Below are positions 17,107 through 26,310 of a DNA stretch of 64,000 nucleotides, piece after piece. Position numbers and translations under genes: made by a program. Within the stretch, counting starts at the first letter, position 1, and every line of letters starts with the position of its first letter. Under the pieces are notes generated by a model that saw only the letters and a list, made by a program, of their open reading frames with translations, made no database searches and was not told the origin of the DNA. The DNA comes from an uncultured Pelagibacteraceae bacterium (lineage in GTDB: Bacteria > Pseudomonadota > Alphaproteobacteria > Pelagibacterales > Pelagibacteraceae): NCBI GenBank assembly GCA_902617025.1, contig CACMVB010000002.1, positions 124,001 through 188,000 of the forward strand. The letters run 5' to 3'.

Positions 17107-17777
17107 GTAAACCTATCATCTTTATCGCATGCGATACAACAAGTACAAAAAAAGTGAGAAAAATTATTAAAGAATCTCAAAATTCAAAAATAAAATTTGG
17201 TTATAAGTTTGGACTAGAATTTTTAAACTCAAAAAATGGAAGAAAATTTATATATAGTCTGAAAAATAAAATTACGTTCGGGGATTATAAATTAGCAGAT
17301 ATACCTAACACTTGCGCTTCTACTATAAAAGCAGTTAAAGATTTAAAATTAAATTATATTACAATTCATATTAGTTCAGGTTTAAAAGCTATTCAGGCAG
17401 CTAAAAAAGTCGCTGGCTCAATAAAGTTAATAGGTGTCACAATACTTACTTCACTTGATAAAAAATCTTTAAAAGAGATTGGATTTAATAAAGAAATAAA
17501 AAAATTAGTTCTTCATCAAGCTAAATTGGCAGCCAGAGCAAAACTTGATGCAATCGTCTGTAGTCCCCATGAAATAAAAATAGTAAGAAAGGTTTTTAAA
17601 AAAGAAATCATCACACCTGGAATAAGATTTGCAAATGAAAAAAAGGGAGATCAAAAGAGAGTAATGTCACCAAAACAAGCTATTCAAAACGGTGCAACTG
17701 CCTTGGTGATGGGAAGAAGTATTATCGTTGGTAATATAAAAAACAATATTAAGAAACTTATTAAAGAATTAAATTAA
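17103..17777 (+). CDS. pyrF: Orotidine 5'-phosphate decarboxylase
   Basis: Last step of UMP synthesis. The catalytic tetrad motif is present in GDYKLADIPNT (Asp, Lys, Asp), with GVTILTSLD, the CSPHEI loop, TPGIR and the phosphate-binding VMGRSI at the C-terminus. Length 224 is normal. The start codon overlaps the ihfB stop (ATGA). Confidence 0.95.
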   Translation: MSKPIIFIACDTTSTKKVRKIIKESQNSKIKFGYKFGLEFLNSKNGRKFIYSLKNKITFGDYKLADIPNTCASTIKAVKDLKLNYITIHISSGLKAIQAAKKVAGSIKLIGVTILTSLDKKSLKEIGFNKEIKKLVLHQAKLAARAKLDAIVCSPHEIKIVRKVFKKEIITPGIRFANEKKGDQKRVMSPKQAIQNGATALVMGRSIIVGNIKNNIKKLIKELN

Positions 17778-18392
17778 ATGAAAGTTAAAATTTGCGGCTT
17801 ACACCCAGCCAGAGATGTCCAGTTTTGTATTGATTTAGGAGTAAATTTCTTAGGTTTTGTATTTTATCAAAAATCTCCTAGGAATGTTAACTTAAGCGAA
17901 ATCGGAAAATTAAAAACCTATGATAGGTTAAGTTCAAAATTTGTGGCTGTAACAGTCAATCCTAGTGACGAATTTATCAAAAGTGTAGTTTTAAATCATT
18001 TTGACTTCATTCAACTTCATGGATCAGAAGAGAATGAGAGAATTAAAGAAATAAAATCAACGGGCTTAAAAATTATCAAAACTATAAAAATTAAAAAAAA
18101 GTCAGACATATATGATTATAAAAAATTTAATGAGTCAGATATTATTTTGTTTGATACCCCAGGAATGGAAAAGTCAATTGAGTTTCCAAAAGATTTAATC
18201 TCAGAACTTCCAAAAGGAGAACGGTATGCCCTTGCAGGTTCAATATCTCAATATAACATTGAAAATATTAAGAATTTGGGAGTGAACTTTTGTGATTTGT
18301 CAAGTAGTTTGGAAAGAGATACAGAAATAGGATACAAAGATCATCAAAAAATAAAAAGATTTATGAATAAAATAAATGACCTTAAAAATTAA
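17778..18392 (+). CDS. trpF: Phosphoribosylanthranilate isomerase, divergent
   Basis: Amadori isomerase of tryptophan synthesis, TIM-barrel fold. KICGL with the catalytic Cys, GFVFYQKSPRNV and the catalytic Asp (ILFDTPG) are present. The usual GGTG phosphate loop after that Asp is not seen (PGMEKSIEF instead), LAGGL is LAGSI and SSGVE is SSSLE. Position before trpB and trpA supports the call. It begins directly after pyrF. Function as TrpF is likely but substrate binding may be altered. Confidence 0.85.
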   Translation: MKVKICGLHPARDVQFCIDLGVNFLGFVFYQKSPRNVNLSEIGKLKTYDRLSSKFVAVTVNPSDEFIKSVVLNHFDFIQLHGSEENERIKEIKSTGLKIIKTIKIKKKSDIYDYKKFNESDIILFDTPGMEKSIEFPKDLISELPKGERYALAGSISQYNIENIKNLGVNFCDLSSSLERDTEIGYKDHQKIKRFMNKINDLKN

Positions 18393-19608
18393 AAAAGGTG
18401 TACCTCTAATCGATCAGCATGATAAAAATTTCATGTATGGGGGTAAATTTGGAGGAAATTTCATTCCGGAAACTCTGAAGAAGCCAATAGACGATTTAAC
18501 AAAACTTTTTTCAAAATTAAGAAAAGATAAAAAATTCCTTAAAGAAAGAGATTATCATTTTGAAAGTTATATTGGAGCGCCAACTCCATTTATAAAACTA
18601 GAAAACTTAACAAATCACCTCGGAGGAGCTCAGATATACGCAAAAGTCGTTTCTGAAGCAAATGGTGGAGCTCATAAAATTTATAATGCTACTGTACACT
18701 GTTTAATTGCTAAAAGAGCAGGTAAAAAATTTATAGTAGGTGATACAGGTGCCGGCTATGCAGGAAAAATGCTCTCTATGGCTGCAAAAAAATTTGGTTT
18801 GAGATGTAAAATTTTTATGGGTGCAAAAGATATAAAAAGACAGAGACCTAACGTTGAAGCAATTAAAAAAAATGGAGCTACTATCGTTCCTGTCACATCT
18901 GGAAGTCAAACATTAGTTGATGCCGTTAGTGAGTGCATGCGCTACTGGGTTGCTAATAATGATACGACGAATTTGTGCGTAGGCTCAACAGTAGGACCTA
19001 ATATCTTTGTAAAAATTTGTGCATGGAGTACAGCACAAATTTCTCGAGAACTAGTTACGCAATTAAAAGAAGAATTTGGAAAAATTCCAAGAAAAATAAA
19101 GCTATTAAACTGCGTAGGTGGAGGAAGTTCAGCGATGGGTTTTTGGAATGAGTTCATAGACACTGACGCTGAACTTATAGGTATAGAGGCTGGTGGACCA
19201 AAAAATAGTAAACTACACGCAGCTCCATTATCCAGTGGATCAAAGATAGGAATTCTTCATGGTGCTGCACAATATGTTATTCAGGACGAAGATGGACAAA
19301 TCGGCTCTACTGAGTCCATTTCAGCAGGTTTGGATTATCCTGGCATTTCTCCATTACATTGTTTCCTTAAAGATACAAAAAGAGCTAGATATACTTCAGC
19401 AAGTGATGAGGACGCTCTAAAAGCATATAGGTTAGTTTCAAAATTAGAAAATATTTCTCCTTCCCTTGAGCCCTCACACGCTTTTGCTGAAGCGATTAAA
19501 CTTGCACCAAAATTAAAATCGTCAGAAATAATTATTGTAAATTCATGTGGTGATAGCCTTAAAGATAAAGATATTATTAAACAAAAATTAGGGTCATATA
19601 TTAGATGA
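18376..19608 (+). CDS. trpB: Tryptophan synthase beta chain, divergent
   Basis: PLP enzyme joining indole and serine. The Schiff-base Lys is in GGAHKIYN and the phosphate loop is GGGSSAMG. Several usually fixed positions differ: LNHTGAHK is ANGGAHK, the catalytic Glu of ETGAGQHG is Asp in DTGAGYAG, and GGGSNA is GGGSSA. VGSTVGPN, SISAGLDYPGISP and the C-terminal EPSHAFAEA are recognisable. Length 410 is normal. It overlaps trpF by 17 bases and trpA by 4. It may still be the operon's TrpB, but activity may differ. Confidence 0.88.
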   Translation: MTLKIKKGVPLIDQHDKNFMYGGKFGGNFIPETLKKPIDDLTKLFSKLRKDKKFLKERDYHFESYIGAPTPFIKLENLTNHLGGAQIYAKVVSEANGGAHKIYNATVHCLIAKRAGKKFIVGDTGAGYAGKMLSMAAKKFGLRCKIFMGAKDIKRQRPNVEAIKKNGATIVPVTSGSQTLVDAVSECMRYWVANNDTTNLCVGSTVGPNIFVKICAWSTAQISRELVTQLKEEFGKIPRKIKLLNCVGGGSSAMGFWNEFIDTDAELIGIEAGGPKNSKLHAAPLSSGSKIGILHGAAQYVIQDEDGQIGSTESISAGLDYPGISPLHCFLKDTKRARYTSASDEDALKAYRLVSKLENISPSLEPSHAFAEAIKLAPKLKSSEIIIVNSCGDSLKDKDIIKQKLGSYIR

Positions 19609-20405
19609 AATCAAAAATTAATCTAACTTTTGAAAAATGTAAAAAAGAAAAGAGACCAGCCTTATTAACTTATACTGTTGCGGGAGATAACACGAAACTT
19701 AACTCACTTAAAATGTTAAATAAAATTTCAAAACATGCAGATATTTTAGAACTTGGTTTCCCTCATAATACTCCAATAGCAGACGGAGGTCAGATACAAG
19801 GTAGTTCACATAGAGCTCTTAGGAATGGATTTAAACTAAAAGATGTTTTTCAAATAGTTAAAAAGTTTAAAAAAAACAATCCTAATAAACCTTTAATTTT
19901 AATGGGTTATTTTAATCTTATTTATCAAAACGGCGAAAATAATTTTTTAAAAAATTGTAAAACTGCTGGAGTTGATGGATGTATTATTGTTGATCTTCCT
20001 TACCCAGAAAATAAAAAATTTGCTAACAAATGCAAAAAAAAATCTATTAATTTTATTCAACTTATATCTCCCACAACTCCAGTAAATAGAATGAAAAAAA
20101 TTATTAGAGACTCACACGATATGGTTTATTACATTTCTATGCTGTCAACTACAGGCGGTAGGCTTAAAGTTTCGCCAAAAAATATCTTAAAAAAATATTC
20201 AAAAATTAAAAGAATCAACTCCAAAAAGAATATCGTAATAGGCTTTGGAATAACAGATAAGACTATTTCAGGCCTAAAATCTGCTGATGGACTCGTTGTA
20301 GGCAGTATGTTGTGTAAAACTATTACTAATTCCCTCAAAATGGGACAAAATCCTGTCACAAATTTAGATAAAGTTGTGTACAATCTAAAAAATAAAATTT
20401 TATGA
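19605..20405 (+). CDS. trpA: Tryptophan synthase alpha chain, divergent
   Basis: Cleaves indole-3-glycerol phosphate to give indole. The catalytic Glu (ILELGFPHNTP) and Asp (PIADGGQIQ) are present, and the loop-6 Thr survives in STTGG. The usual PFSDPLADGP is PHNTPIADGG and SRAGVTG is SMLSTTG, changes at the surface that contacts TrpB, which is also altered. Length 266 is normal. Overlaps trpB and accD by 4 bases each. Confidence 0.9.
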   Translation: MKSKINLTFEKCKKEKRPALLTYTVAGDNTKLNSLKMLNKISKHADILELGFPHNTPIADGGQIQGSSHRALRNGFKLKDVFQIVKKFKKNNPNKPLILMGYFNLIYQNGENNFLKNCKTAGVDGCIIVDLPYPENKKFANKCKKKSINFIQLISPTTPVNRMKKIIRDSHDMVYYISMLSTTGGRLKVSPKNILKKYSKIKRINSKKNIVIGFGITDKTISGLKSADGLVVGSMLCKTITNSLKMGQNPVTNLDKVVYNLKNKIL

Positions 20406-21316
20406 ATTGGATAACTAAATTTATCAAACCAAAAATTAAGTCTCTTTTTAAAAAAAGGTCTTCAAATGTAACAGAAAACTTATGGACTACATGTAGTTGT
20501 AAAAATCTTATTTACTCAGAAGATATGGACTCTAACCAAAAGGTATGTCCTAAATGCGGTGAACATCATAAGCTTACTTGTGCAGAAAGATTCAAAACGT
20601 TTTTTGATAATAAAGAATTTGAATTAATCAAAACACCTTTACCAAAAGATGATCCATTAAATTTTGTAGATAAGAAAAAATATACAGATCGTTTACAAGC
20701 TGCAAGAAAACTCACTGGTCAAGACGATGCAGTGTTAATCTCCAAAGGTAAAATCCAAAATATAGAAGTCGTAGCTGGTGCACAGGACTTTCGATTTATT
20801 GGTGGGTCATTTGGAGCTGCCTCGGGTGAAGCTTTTATAGCCGGAGCTCAATACGCAATTGAAAATAATTTACCTTACATTTTCTTTAGCTGTTCAGGAG
20901 GACAAAGGATGCATGAAAGTTCTATAGCTTTGATGCAAATGTCAAGAACGGCTTTAGCGGTTAACGAATTAAAGAAAAAAAATGTTCCTTTTATTGTTGT
21001 TTTAACCAATCCAACAACTGGTGGAGTAACAGCATCTTGGGCTATGCTCGGGGATATTTTAATTAGTGAACCAAAAAGTGTAATAGGTTTTGCAGGACGT
21101 AGGGTTATTCAAGATACAGTTAGAGAGACTTTACCTGATGATTTTCAAACAGCAGAATATGTAAAAGACCACGGTGGAATAGATCTAATTGTAGAAAGAC
21201 AGTATTTAAATTCAACTATTGGAACATTATTAAATGTTCTATTGAAAAAGGCAGAGGCTAAGGCTAAACAAGAGTCTAATGTCACAGTCGATCAATCTTT
21301 ACAATCAGCTAGCTAG
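20402..21316 (+). CDS. accD: Acetyl-CoA carboxylase carboxyltransferase beta subunit
   Basis: Transfers carboxyl from carboxybiotin to acetyl-CoA with AccA. The crotonase-like core has GGSFGAASGEAF, SCSGGQRMHES, NPTTGGVTASWAMLGD and GFAGRRVIQ. The N-terminal zinc ribbon reads TTCSCKN...VCPKCG, so the first cysteine pair is C-x-C instead of the usual C-x2-C. It overlaps folC by 38 bases and trpA by 4. Cytoplasmic, fatty-acid synthesis. Confidence 0.95.
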   Translation: MNWITKFIKPKIKSLFKKRSSNVTENLWTTCSCKNLIYSEDMDSNQKVCPKCGEHHKLTCAERFKTFFDNKEFELIKTPLPKDDPLNFVDKKKYTDRLQAARKLTGQDDAVLISKGKIQNIEVVAGAQDFRFIGGSFGAASGEAFIAGAQYAIENNLPYIFFSCSGGQRMHESSIALMQMSRTALAVNELKKKNVPFIVVLTNPTTGGVTASWAMLGDILISEPKSVIGFAGRRVIQDTVRETLPDDFQTAEYVKDHGGIDLIVERQYLNSTIGTLLNVLLKKAEAKAKQESNVTVDQSLQSAS

Positions 21317-22541
21317 TCATAAACTATTTAGTAAATCTATAAATTTTGGTTTAAAAAGAATAAAATTAGCCTTAGGCTTGTTAGGGCATCCAGAAAAAAA
21401 ACTTAAAAATGTAATTTCAGTCATTGGAGAGTCTGGCAAATTTACAACTTTATTTTCTTTAAAATCATTTATCGAAGCTAATAATCAAAAGGTAACGACT
21501 CATGTTTCGCCTTCTCTTAGAGACATAAAGGAAAGATTTTACATAGGTGATAAATATTTAGATCATAAAGAAATTAAAAAAACTATAAAAAAGATAGAAA
21601 AATTAAATATCCCTTTAACAGTTTTTGAATGTCTTACTTTAGTTTATATTATAAATGCTTCAAAGATAAACGCTGACTATAATATACAAGAAACAGGTGC
21701 TCTCTGGAGACTGGACTCTAATAATATAAATGATTTTCCTAGACTTCAGATTTGTACAAATATCAATAAACAACATTTAAATTTTTTAAAACGAAAAACT
21801 TTGGATGAGGTTATTAGAGAAGATGTTGGGTTTCTTAGTAATTTTACAAATATTTATATAGGTAAACAAACGCCATATGTTTTAAGAAAAATTAAGACAC
21901 TTTTAAAAAAAAACAAGAGTAAAGTTATTTATCCAAATGCATGGAAACTTATTAAAACGGGTAACCATTACTACTATCAAGATAGAAAATTTAAAATTAA
22001 ACTTAATACTAAAAATATTTATTCTAAAGGAATGTTTGAAAATGTTTGTCTTGCTATAAAAGTAGCTCTTGATCTTAATATAGATAAAAAAGTCATTCAA
22101 AAAGCTTTGCCTTTTCTATCTTTTGAAGGTCGATTTCAATACTTAAATAAAGGTAAAATTAAAAACAAACTAAATAGAAATGAATTAATCATGATCGATG
22201 GAGCGCATGCTACTGCTGATGCGCAAAACTTAGCATCATATTTAAAAAAAATTAAAATTCCTAAATATGGAATTTGGGCCATGACTAAAAATAAAGATCC
22301 AGATTTGTTTATTAGACAACTTAAGGGAGTATTCAAAAAAATTATTACAATGCCAATTGATAATGAGGTCAATTCTGTCTCAGCTCAAGAATTGTATAAA
22401 GTAGCAACTGAAAATAAATTTAATGTAGAAAAAAGCGATAATTTTGCCCAAGCATTAAAGAAGATAAGTAGTAAAGAAAAAAAACTTATTGTTTGTTTTG
22501 GCAGTCTGTATAACTGTGGAAATATTTTAAATAAAAATTAA
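21279..22541 (+). CDS. folC: FolC-like Mur-ligase-fold protein (folylpolyglutamate/dihydrofolate synthase), degenerate motifs
   Basis: The position after accD and the overall match identify a FolC homologue. Motifs are eroded: the ATP loop GTNGKGT is GESGKFT, SPHL is SPSL, EVGLGGRLDATN is ETGALWRLDSNN, the carbamylated Lys of REKAG is Asp in REDVG, and DVAHNP is DGAHAT. The Walker-like G-x2-GK-x-T, the Glu, RLD and the two catalytic-region His residues remain. It may be a slow or specialised ligase or on the way to losing activity. Its stop overlaps that of trxA within TTAA. Confidence 0.8.
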   Translation: MSQSINLYNQLASHKLFSKSINFGLKRIKLALGLLGHPEKKLKNVISVIGESGKFTTLFSLKSFIEANNQKVTTHVSPSLRDIKERFYIGDKYLDHKEIKKTIKKIEKLNIPLTVFECLTLVYIINASKINADYNIQETGALWRLDSNNINDFPRLQICTNINKQHLNFLKRKTLDEVIREDVGFLSNFTNIYIGKQTPYVLRKIKTLLKKNKSKVIYPNAWKLIKTGNHYYYQDRKFKIKLNTKNIYSKGMFENVCLAIKVALDLNIDKKVIQKALPFLSFEGRFQYLNKGKIKNKLNRNELIMIDGAHATADAQNLASYLKKIKIPKYGIWAMTKNKDPDLFIRQLKGVFKKIITMPIDNEVNSVSAQELYKVATENKFNVEKSDNFAQALKKISSKEKKLIVCFGSLYNCGNILNKN

Positions 22542-22855
22542 ATATGTGGTTTAATAAATTCAAGCATGTCTTTTTCGCTTGAAGCACCTACTTTTGTACC
22601 TAAAAGCTTACCCTCTTTAAATAAAAGAATTGTTGGTACACCTCTCACTGAATACTTAGTTGGCTCATTAGGCTGACTTTCAATATCGTGATAATAACAA
22701 TCAATCTTATCTGACATGTCATTTGAAATTTTTTCTACTATTGGTTTAAGCTGTTGACATGGTCCACACCATGAGGCTGAAAATTGAATTAGTGAAAGTT
22801 TGCTTCCACCAATTTGCTCACTAAATTTTTCGTCTGTAGAATCTTTGAATGCCAT
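22538..22855 (-). CDS. trxA: Thioredoxin
   Basis: A 105-residue thioredoxin with the active site WCGPCQQLKP and the cis-Pro loop GVPTILLFKEG. General cytoplasmic disulfide reductant. In other alphaproteobacteria trxA follows folC in the same direction beside addA-addB; here it is inverted and converges with folC, sharing a TTAA stop, and addAB are not present. Confidence 0.96.
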   Translation of the reverse strand: MAFKDSTDEKFSEQIGGSKLSLIQFSASWCGPCQQLKPIVEKISNDMSDKIDCYYHDIESQPNEPTKYSVRGVPTILLFKEGKLLGTKVGASSEKDMLEFIKPHI

Positions 22856-22889
22856 AACCTTTAATTAAGTATTTTTCATTTTTTGTCAA

Positions 22890-24311
22890 CTATGCAGATG
22901 AATAATATTTTTCTAAATCTTCAACGTATGCGTTAATATCATCTAATATTTTTAGTTTTTCTGGTTGGTTTTCTTTTTCAAATTTTGCTCTTAAAGTATC
23001 TATCTCTGAATAAGTTCTTGGAATCGTATTCCAGTTTTCATTATTAGTGCTTAAAAGTTTTTTTGAAATATCTTTATGAATGAAATTAAAATCAGATTTA
23101 TTTAAAACCTCAGGTTTTTCCATGTAAAGCAATTTTTTTCCAAAGTACTGTAACCTCTCATCTTTGAATTTAGAGATGACTTGAAGTTTTTTATCCCAGT
23201 CGACTCTGTGAAACTCTGGCATTATTTTATTATCTTCTGTTGAAGTAAATTTAGCGTAAATACTTTCCTCATTATATAAATCTTCTTGTGACTTTGTCTG
23301 TTCTTTTTCATCAATTTCAGATCGTTTTACCGAGGAAACCTTTTCCGCAAAAGCTTCATTATTTTTTATTATTTTAGCTCTTTCCTCTAATTTTTTTGAA
23401 CCAATAAGTTTGTACTCATCAAATTGATTTCCATAAGATGGATTCATAATAACTGGATGTTTATTGTGTCTAACAGTTCTTATGAATTTTGGTTGTTTTT
23501 TCATTGCTGTAGTTAATTCTTTAATTGACATGTCCAAATATGGAGAAGGATCATGTCTTAAATCAAAACATAATGGCCATTGATATTGAGGATGCTGACA
23601 AATGAACGTTTGAACATATGGTCTGCTTCTTCCATAAAAATATTCATTCGTACAAAAAAGTAATTCTTTTTTTATTAACTCTAAGGACTGATTTTTATCC
23701 ATTGTTAACATGCTTGCTTTCCAAACATTTGGCGCTTTTTTAGAAATTAATTTCGCTATCCCAATAGTAGCTATTACATCGCCGATTGCACTATGTGCAT
23801 CTCCATGTTCAATACCGTTTAAAGGTGCCATTTGATCTAATTTGTAAACATCGTTCCCTTTTTCGTTTACAGAATTTTTAAGTGTATTTGGGTAATACAA
23901 GTTAGCAGCTCTTGCCAAACTTAAAATATCTCCTCTATTATTTCCGTTTGTGCTGGTAATGTAAGGATATTCTAATGTTTGAAATAAAGTGCACCTTAAA
24001 AATTCCTCATCAAACTCAATACTATTGAACCCAATGTAAGTAGCCTTGCCCCATCTTTTAAGTGTTTCAACAAACTGCCTGATCATTTCATAATGAGAGA
24101 GGTTGGACTTTTTTAGCATTGATGGTGAGGTCTTATTCACGATCAGCGCCATGGCCTCCGGAATTATTCCAGGACTTAATCTACACCTAGCATCAAAACG
24201 ATCTAGTTCATCTAAATTGTCATTAGTTAGTACAGCTCCAATTTGAATTATTTGGCCCCAAAATTTATTAGATGAACTGGTCTCAAAATCGTAAAAGACA
24301 AAATTAGACAT
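22890..24311 (-). CDS. sbcB: Exodeoxyribonuclease I
   Basis: Processive single-strand 3'-5' DNA exonuclease of the DEDD family. The N-terminal exonuclease domain has YDFETSSSNKFWGQI (D-x-E), FIGFNSIEFDEEFL and HGDAHSAIGDVIAT; the C-terminal SH3-like and helical domains follow to residue 473. Length matches E. coli ExoI. It lies in a minus-strand group with rmuC, so the segment is a DNA maintenance neighbourhood. Confidence 0.93.
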   Translation of the reverse strand: MSNFVFYDFETSSSNKFWGQIIQIGAVLTNDNLDELDRFDARCRLSPGIIPEAMALIVNKTSPSMLKKSNLSHYEMIRQFVETLKRWGKATYIGFNSIEFDEEFLRCTLFQTLEYPYITSTNGNNRGDILSLARAANLYYPNTLKNSVNEKGNDVYKLDQMAPLNGIEHGDAHSAIGDVIATIGIAKLISKKAPNVWKASMLTMDKNQSLELIKKELLFCTNEYFYGRSRPYVQTFICQHPQYQWPLCFDLRHDPSPYLDMSIKELTTAMKKQPKFIRTVRHNKHPVIMNPSYGNQFDEYKLIGSKKLEERAKIIKNNEAFAEKVSSVKRSEIDEKEQTKSQEDLYNEESIYAKFTSTEDNKIMPEFHRVDWDKKLQVISKFKDERLQYFGKKLLYMEKPEVLNKSDFNFIHKDISKKLLSTNNENWNTIPRTYSEIDTLRAKFEKENQPEKLKILDDINAYVEDLEKYYSSA

Positions 24312-24320
24312 AATTTATTT

Positions 24321-25349
24321 TTACTTAAGAACTTTTATCTTTTCTGGATTTTCTTTCAAGGAATCTGTTACTTGCTCTGGATCTTTAATATTCCCAAGTG
24401 TATTCATTATGGATCTAGCGTCCCTACCAAAACCATCGGTTGCAGCCATGGCCTGCTCTAATTTCTTTCTTAGGTCTTTAATCCCATCAAAATGTTTTTC
24501 AAACCTAGAGCTTATGTTTCTTAGGTCACTATAAATTTGAGTTGCGTGTTGTTGAACTTTTAGTGTTTGAAATCCTAAATGATAGGATTGCAACAAAGCT
24601 GATAAAGTATTAGGGCCAGAAACTGTTACTTTATATTTTGTTCTAAGTTCTTGTAATAATAATTCTTTTGACTTTGGATCTCTATAACTTGAAAGTTCTG
24701 AAAATAATCCTTCAGTTGGAACATAAACTATTGCAAAATCTGTACTTTTAGGTGGAGCTATATATTTTGAATTTACTGTTTTAGCCTTTAATCTAAATGC
24801 AGCAGCTAAATCTTTTCTTGCCTCAGCTTGTGCCTCTTTATTATTAGCATTGTACGCGTCATCAATTGCTTTATATTTCTCAACTGGCCAATGACTGTCG
24901 ATAGGTAATAAAACGTCTTGAAGCTTAATAGCAAATTCAACTGTCTCGGACGTATCATCTTTCATTTTTGCATTTGCAATAAATTGAGATGCTGGCAATA
25001 AATCTTTAAGGAGAGCACCTAATCCAAATTCTGCAAGTGTTCCATATGTTTTTACTCCGCTTAAAATTCTACTAAAATTATCTTGGCTTTTATTTAGCTC
25101 ACTTACTTGCTGGTTAAAAACTGAAACTTTTTCATCAACCTTAGTTAAAGCTCCTGTCATATCCTTAGCAATTTCTTTGCTCATAGATCCAAAAGATTGG
25201 CCGAAGGTTTCCTTAAATGAGTTAAATTCATCTTTGAAGGCTTGTTCTGGATTTATTTGTTTTTCAGGCCTATTTCTTACTAAAAAGAAAATAACTCCAA
25301 GATTAATAATGAGTAATAATACCACTAATACTGTGATTAACGAATCCAT
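24321..25349 (-). CDS. rmuC: DNA recombination protein RmuC
   Basis: RmuC-family protein: N-terminal membrane helix (about residues 4-24), a coiled-coil stretch (about 40-100) and the conserved nuclease-like domain (YGTLAEFGLGALLKDLLP; VEFAIKLQDVLLPIDSHWP; KYIAPPKSTDFAIVYVPTEGLF). RmuC limits inversion and genome rearrangement. At 342 residues it is shorter than E. coli RmuC because the coiled coil is reduced. Confidence 0.93.
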   Translation of the reverse strand: MDSLITVLVVLLLIINLGVIFFLVRNRPEKQINPEQAFKDEFNSFKETFGQSFGSMSKEIAKDMTGALTKVDEKVSVFNQQVSELNKSQDNFSRILSGVKTYGTLAEFGLGALLKDLLPASQFIANAKMKDDTSETVEFAIKLQDVLLPIDSHWPVEKYKAIDDAYNANNKEAQAEARKDLAAAFRLKAKTVNSKYIAPPKSTDFAIVYVPTEGLFSELSSYRDPKSKELLLQELRTKYKVTVSGPNTLSALLQSYHLGFQTLKVQQHATQIYSDLRNISSRFEKHFDGIKDLRKKLEQAMAATDGFGRDARSIMNTLGNIKDPEQVTDSLKENPEKIKVLK

Positions 25350-25365
25350 GAATCAATATACCACA

Positions 25366-26310
25366 TTAAGAATTAATATATTTCAAAATATTTTTTGCTG
25401 GCAAAGTTCTCCTAACCCAGTGTCTTGGAATACTCTCTGGTTTTAGTGCTGCGAAATATGCTCCAACAAAGTTTGCTCTTGAACAATTGCAACCGCCAGC
25501 TTTAATCGTTTTTGTAATAGCAGACTTATAGCTGTTAGATGTTATAATCGCATGAATTGATCCCATAAATGTGCCTGGATAACTACAAGCTTTACCAAAT
25601 TTTCTTACAGTCATTATATGATTTTGGTTTTTTAGTCTTAAAACTTTTTTAATATTGTTAATTACATCTTTGAAATATTTGTTTTTTTTGTATTTTTTAA
25701 CAAAAGATTGAACAGGATTTTTCTCTTTTTTATTAGCTAATTCTATAATCTTTAATTTAGATAAAGCATATTTTTCATTTATTCTTGAATTAGCTACAGA
25801 TTTAATAACTTTTTTAAGTTCTTTTTCTTTATTATTATAAAGAAAATAAGGCAGAACAGCGCAAAAACCATCGGACTCGTTCACTTTTGTGCCACCGGTA
25901 ATATTTTTCTTAGATTTAATATTTTGAATAGTCTCTAAGATATTCTGATGGATCCAAGGACCATTCATGGGTTTTTTCCATTTAACTTTTTTATATTTTT
26001 TTCTTAATTTTAAATTTTTCCAGTAACCTGAGCCTGGACCAAAGTTTTTAATTACATTTTTTTTGAAATTTTTAAGAACTTCTGATTTTGAATAAAGCAA
26101 AGTCCTAAACATTACCTGTCCAACATCATTATATCCTGAGACATTTCCAGTTTTTATATTGTAAAAAGGACTTCTATTTTTTTTTAAAAAAGCTATTTCT
26201 TTTTTTCCCTTAATATATTTCTTTAACTTTTTTGGGTCATATACCCAATGTAGAGGTCTAGTCGCTGCGTCCGCAACTGTTGCACCTAAAAAAATATGTA
26301 AATTATCCAT
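25366..26310 (-). CDS. ADP-ribosylglycohydrolase / J1-crystallin-like protein
   Basis: The N-terminus (LGATVADAATRPLHWVYDP) and C-terminus (AGGCNCSRANFVGAYFAAL) match the ADP-ribosylglycohydrolase superfamily, closest by eye to its J1-crystallin/SelJ-like branch. In canonical hydrolases the C-terminal segment is a GGD-T-D motif binding two Mg ions; here the Asp is replaced by Cys, and an N-terminal TD motif is not obvious. Metal-dependent hydrolysis is therefore doubtful. It overlaps rlmN by 8 bases. Function unknown. Confidence 0.68.
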   Translation of the reverse strand: MDNLHIFLGATVADAATRPLHWVYDPKKLKKYIKGKKEIAFLKKNRSPFYNIKTGNVSGYNDVGQVMFRTLLYSKSEVLKNFKKNVIKNFGPGSGYWKNLKLRKKYKKVKWKKPMNGPWIHQNILETIQNIKSKKNITGGTKVNESDGFCAVLPYFLYNNKEKELKKVIKSVANSRINEKYALSKLKIIELANKKEKNPVQSFVKKYKKNKYFKDVINNIKKVLRLKNQNHIMTVRKFGKACSYPGTFMGSIHAIITSNSYKSAITKTIKAGGCNCSRANFVGAYFAALKPESIPRHWVRRTLPAKNILKYINS

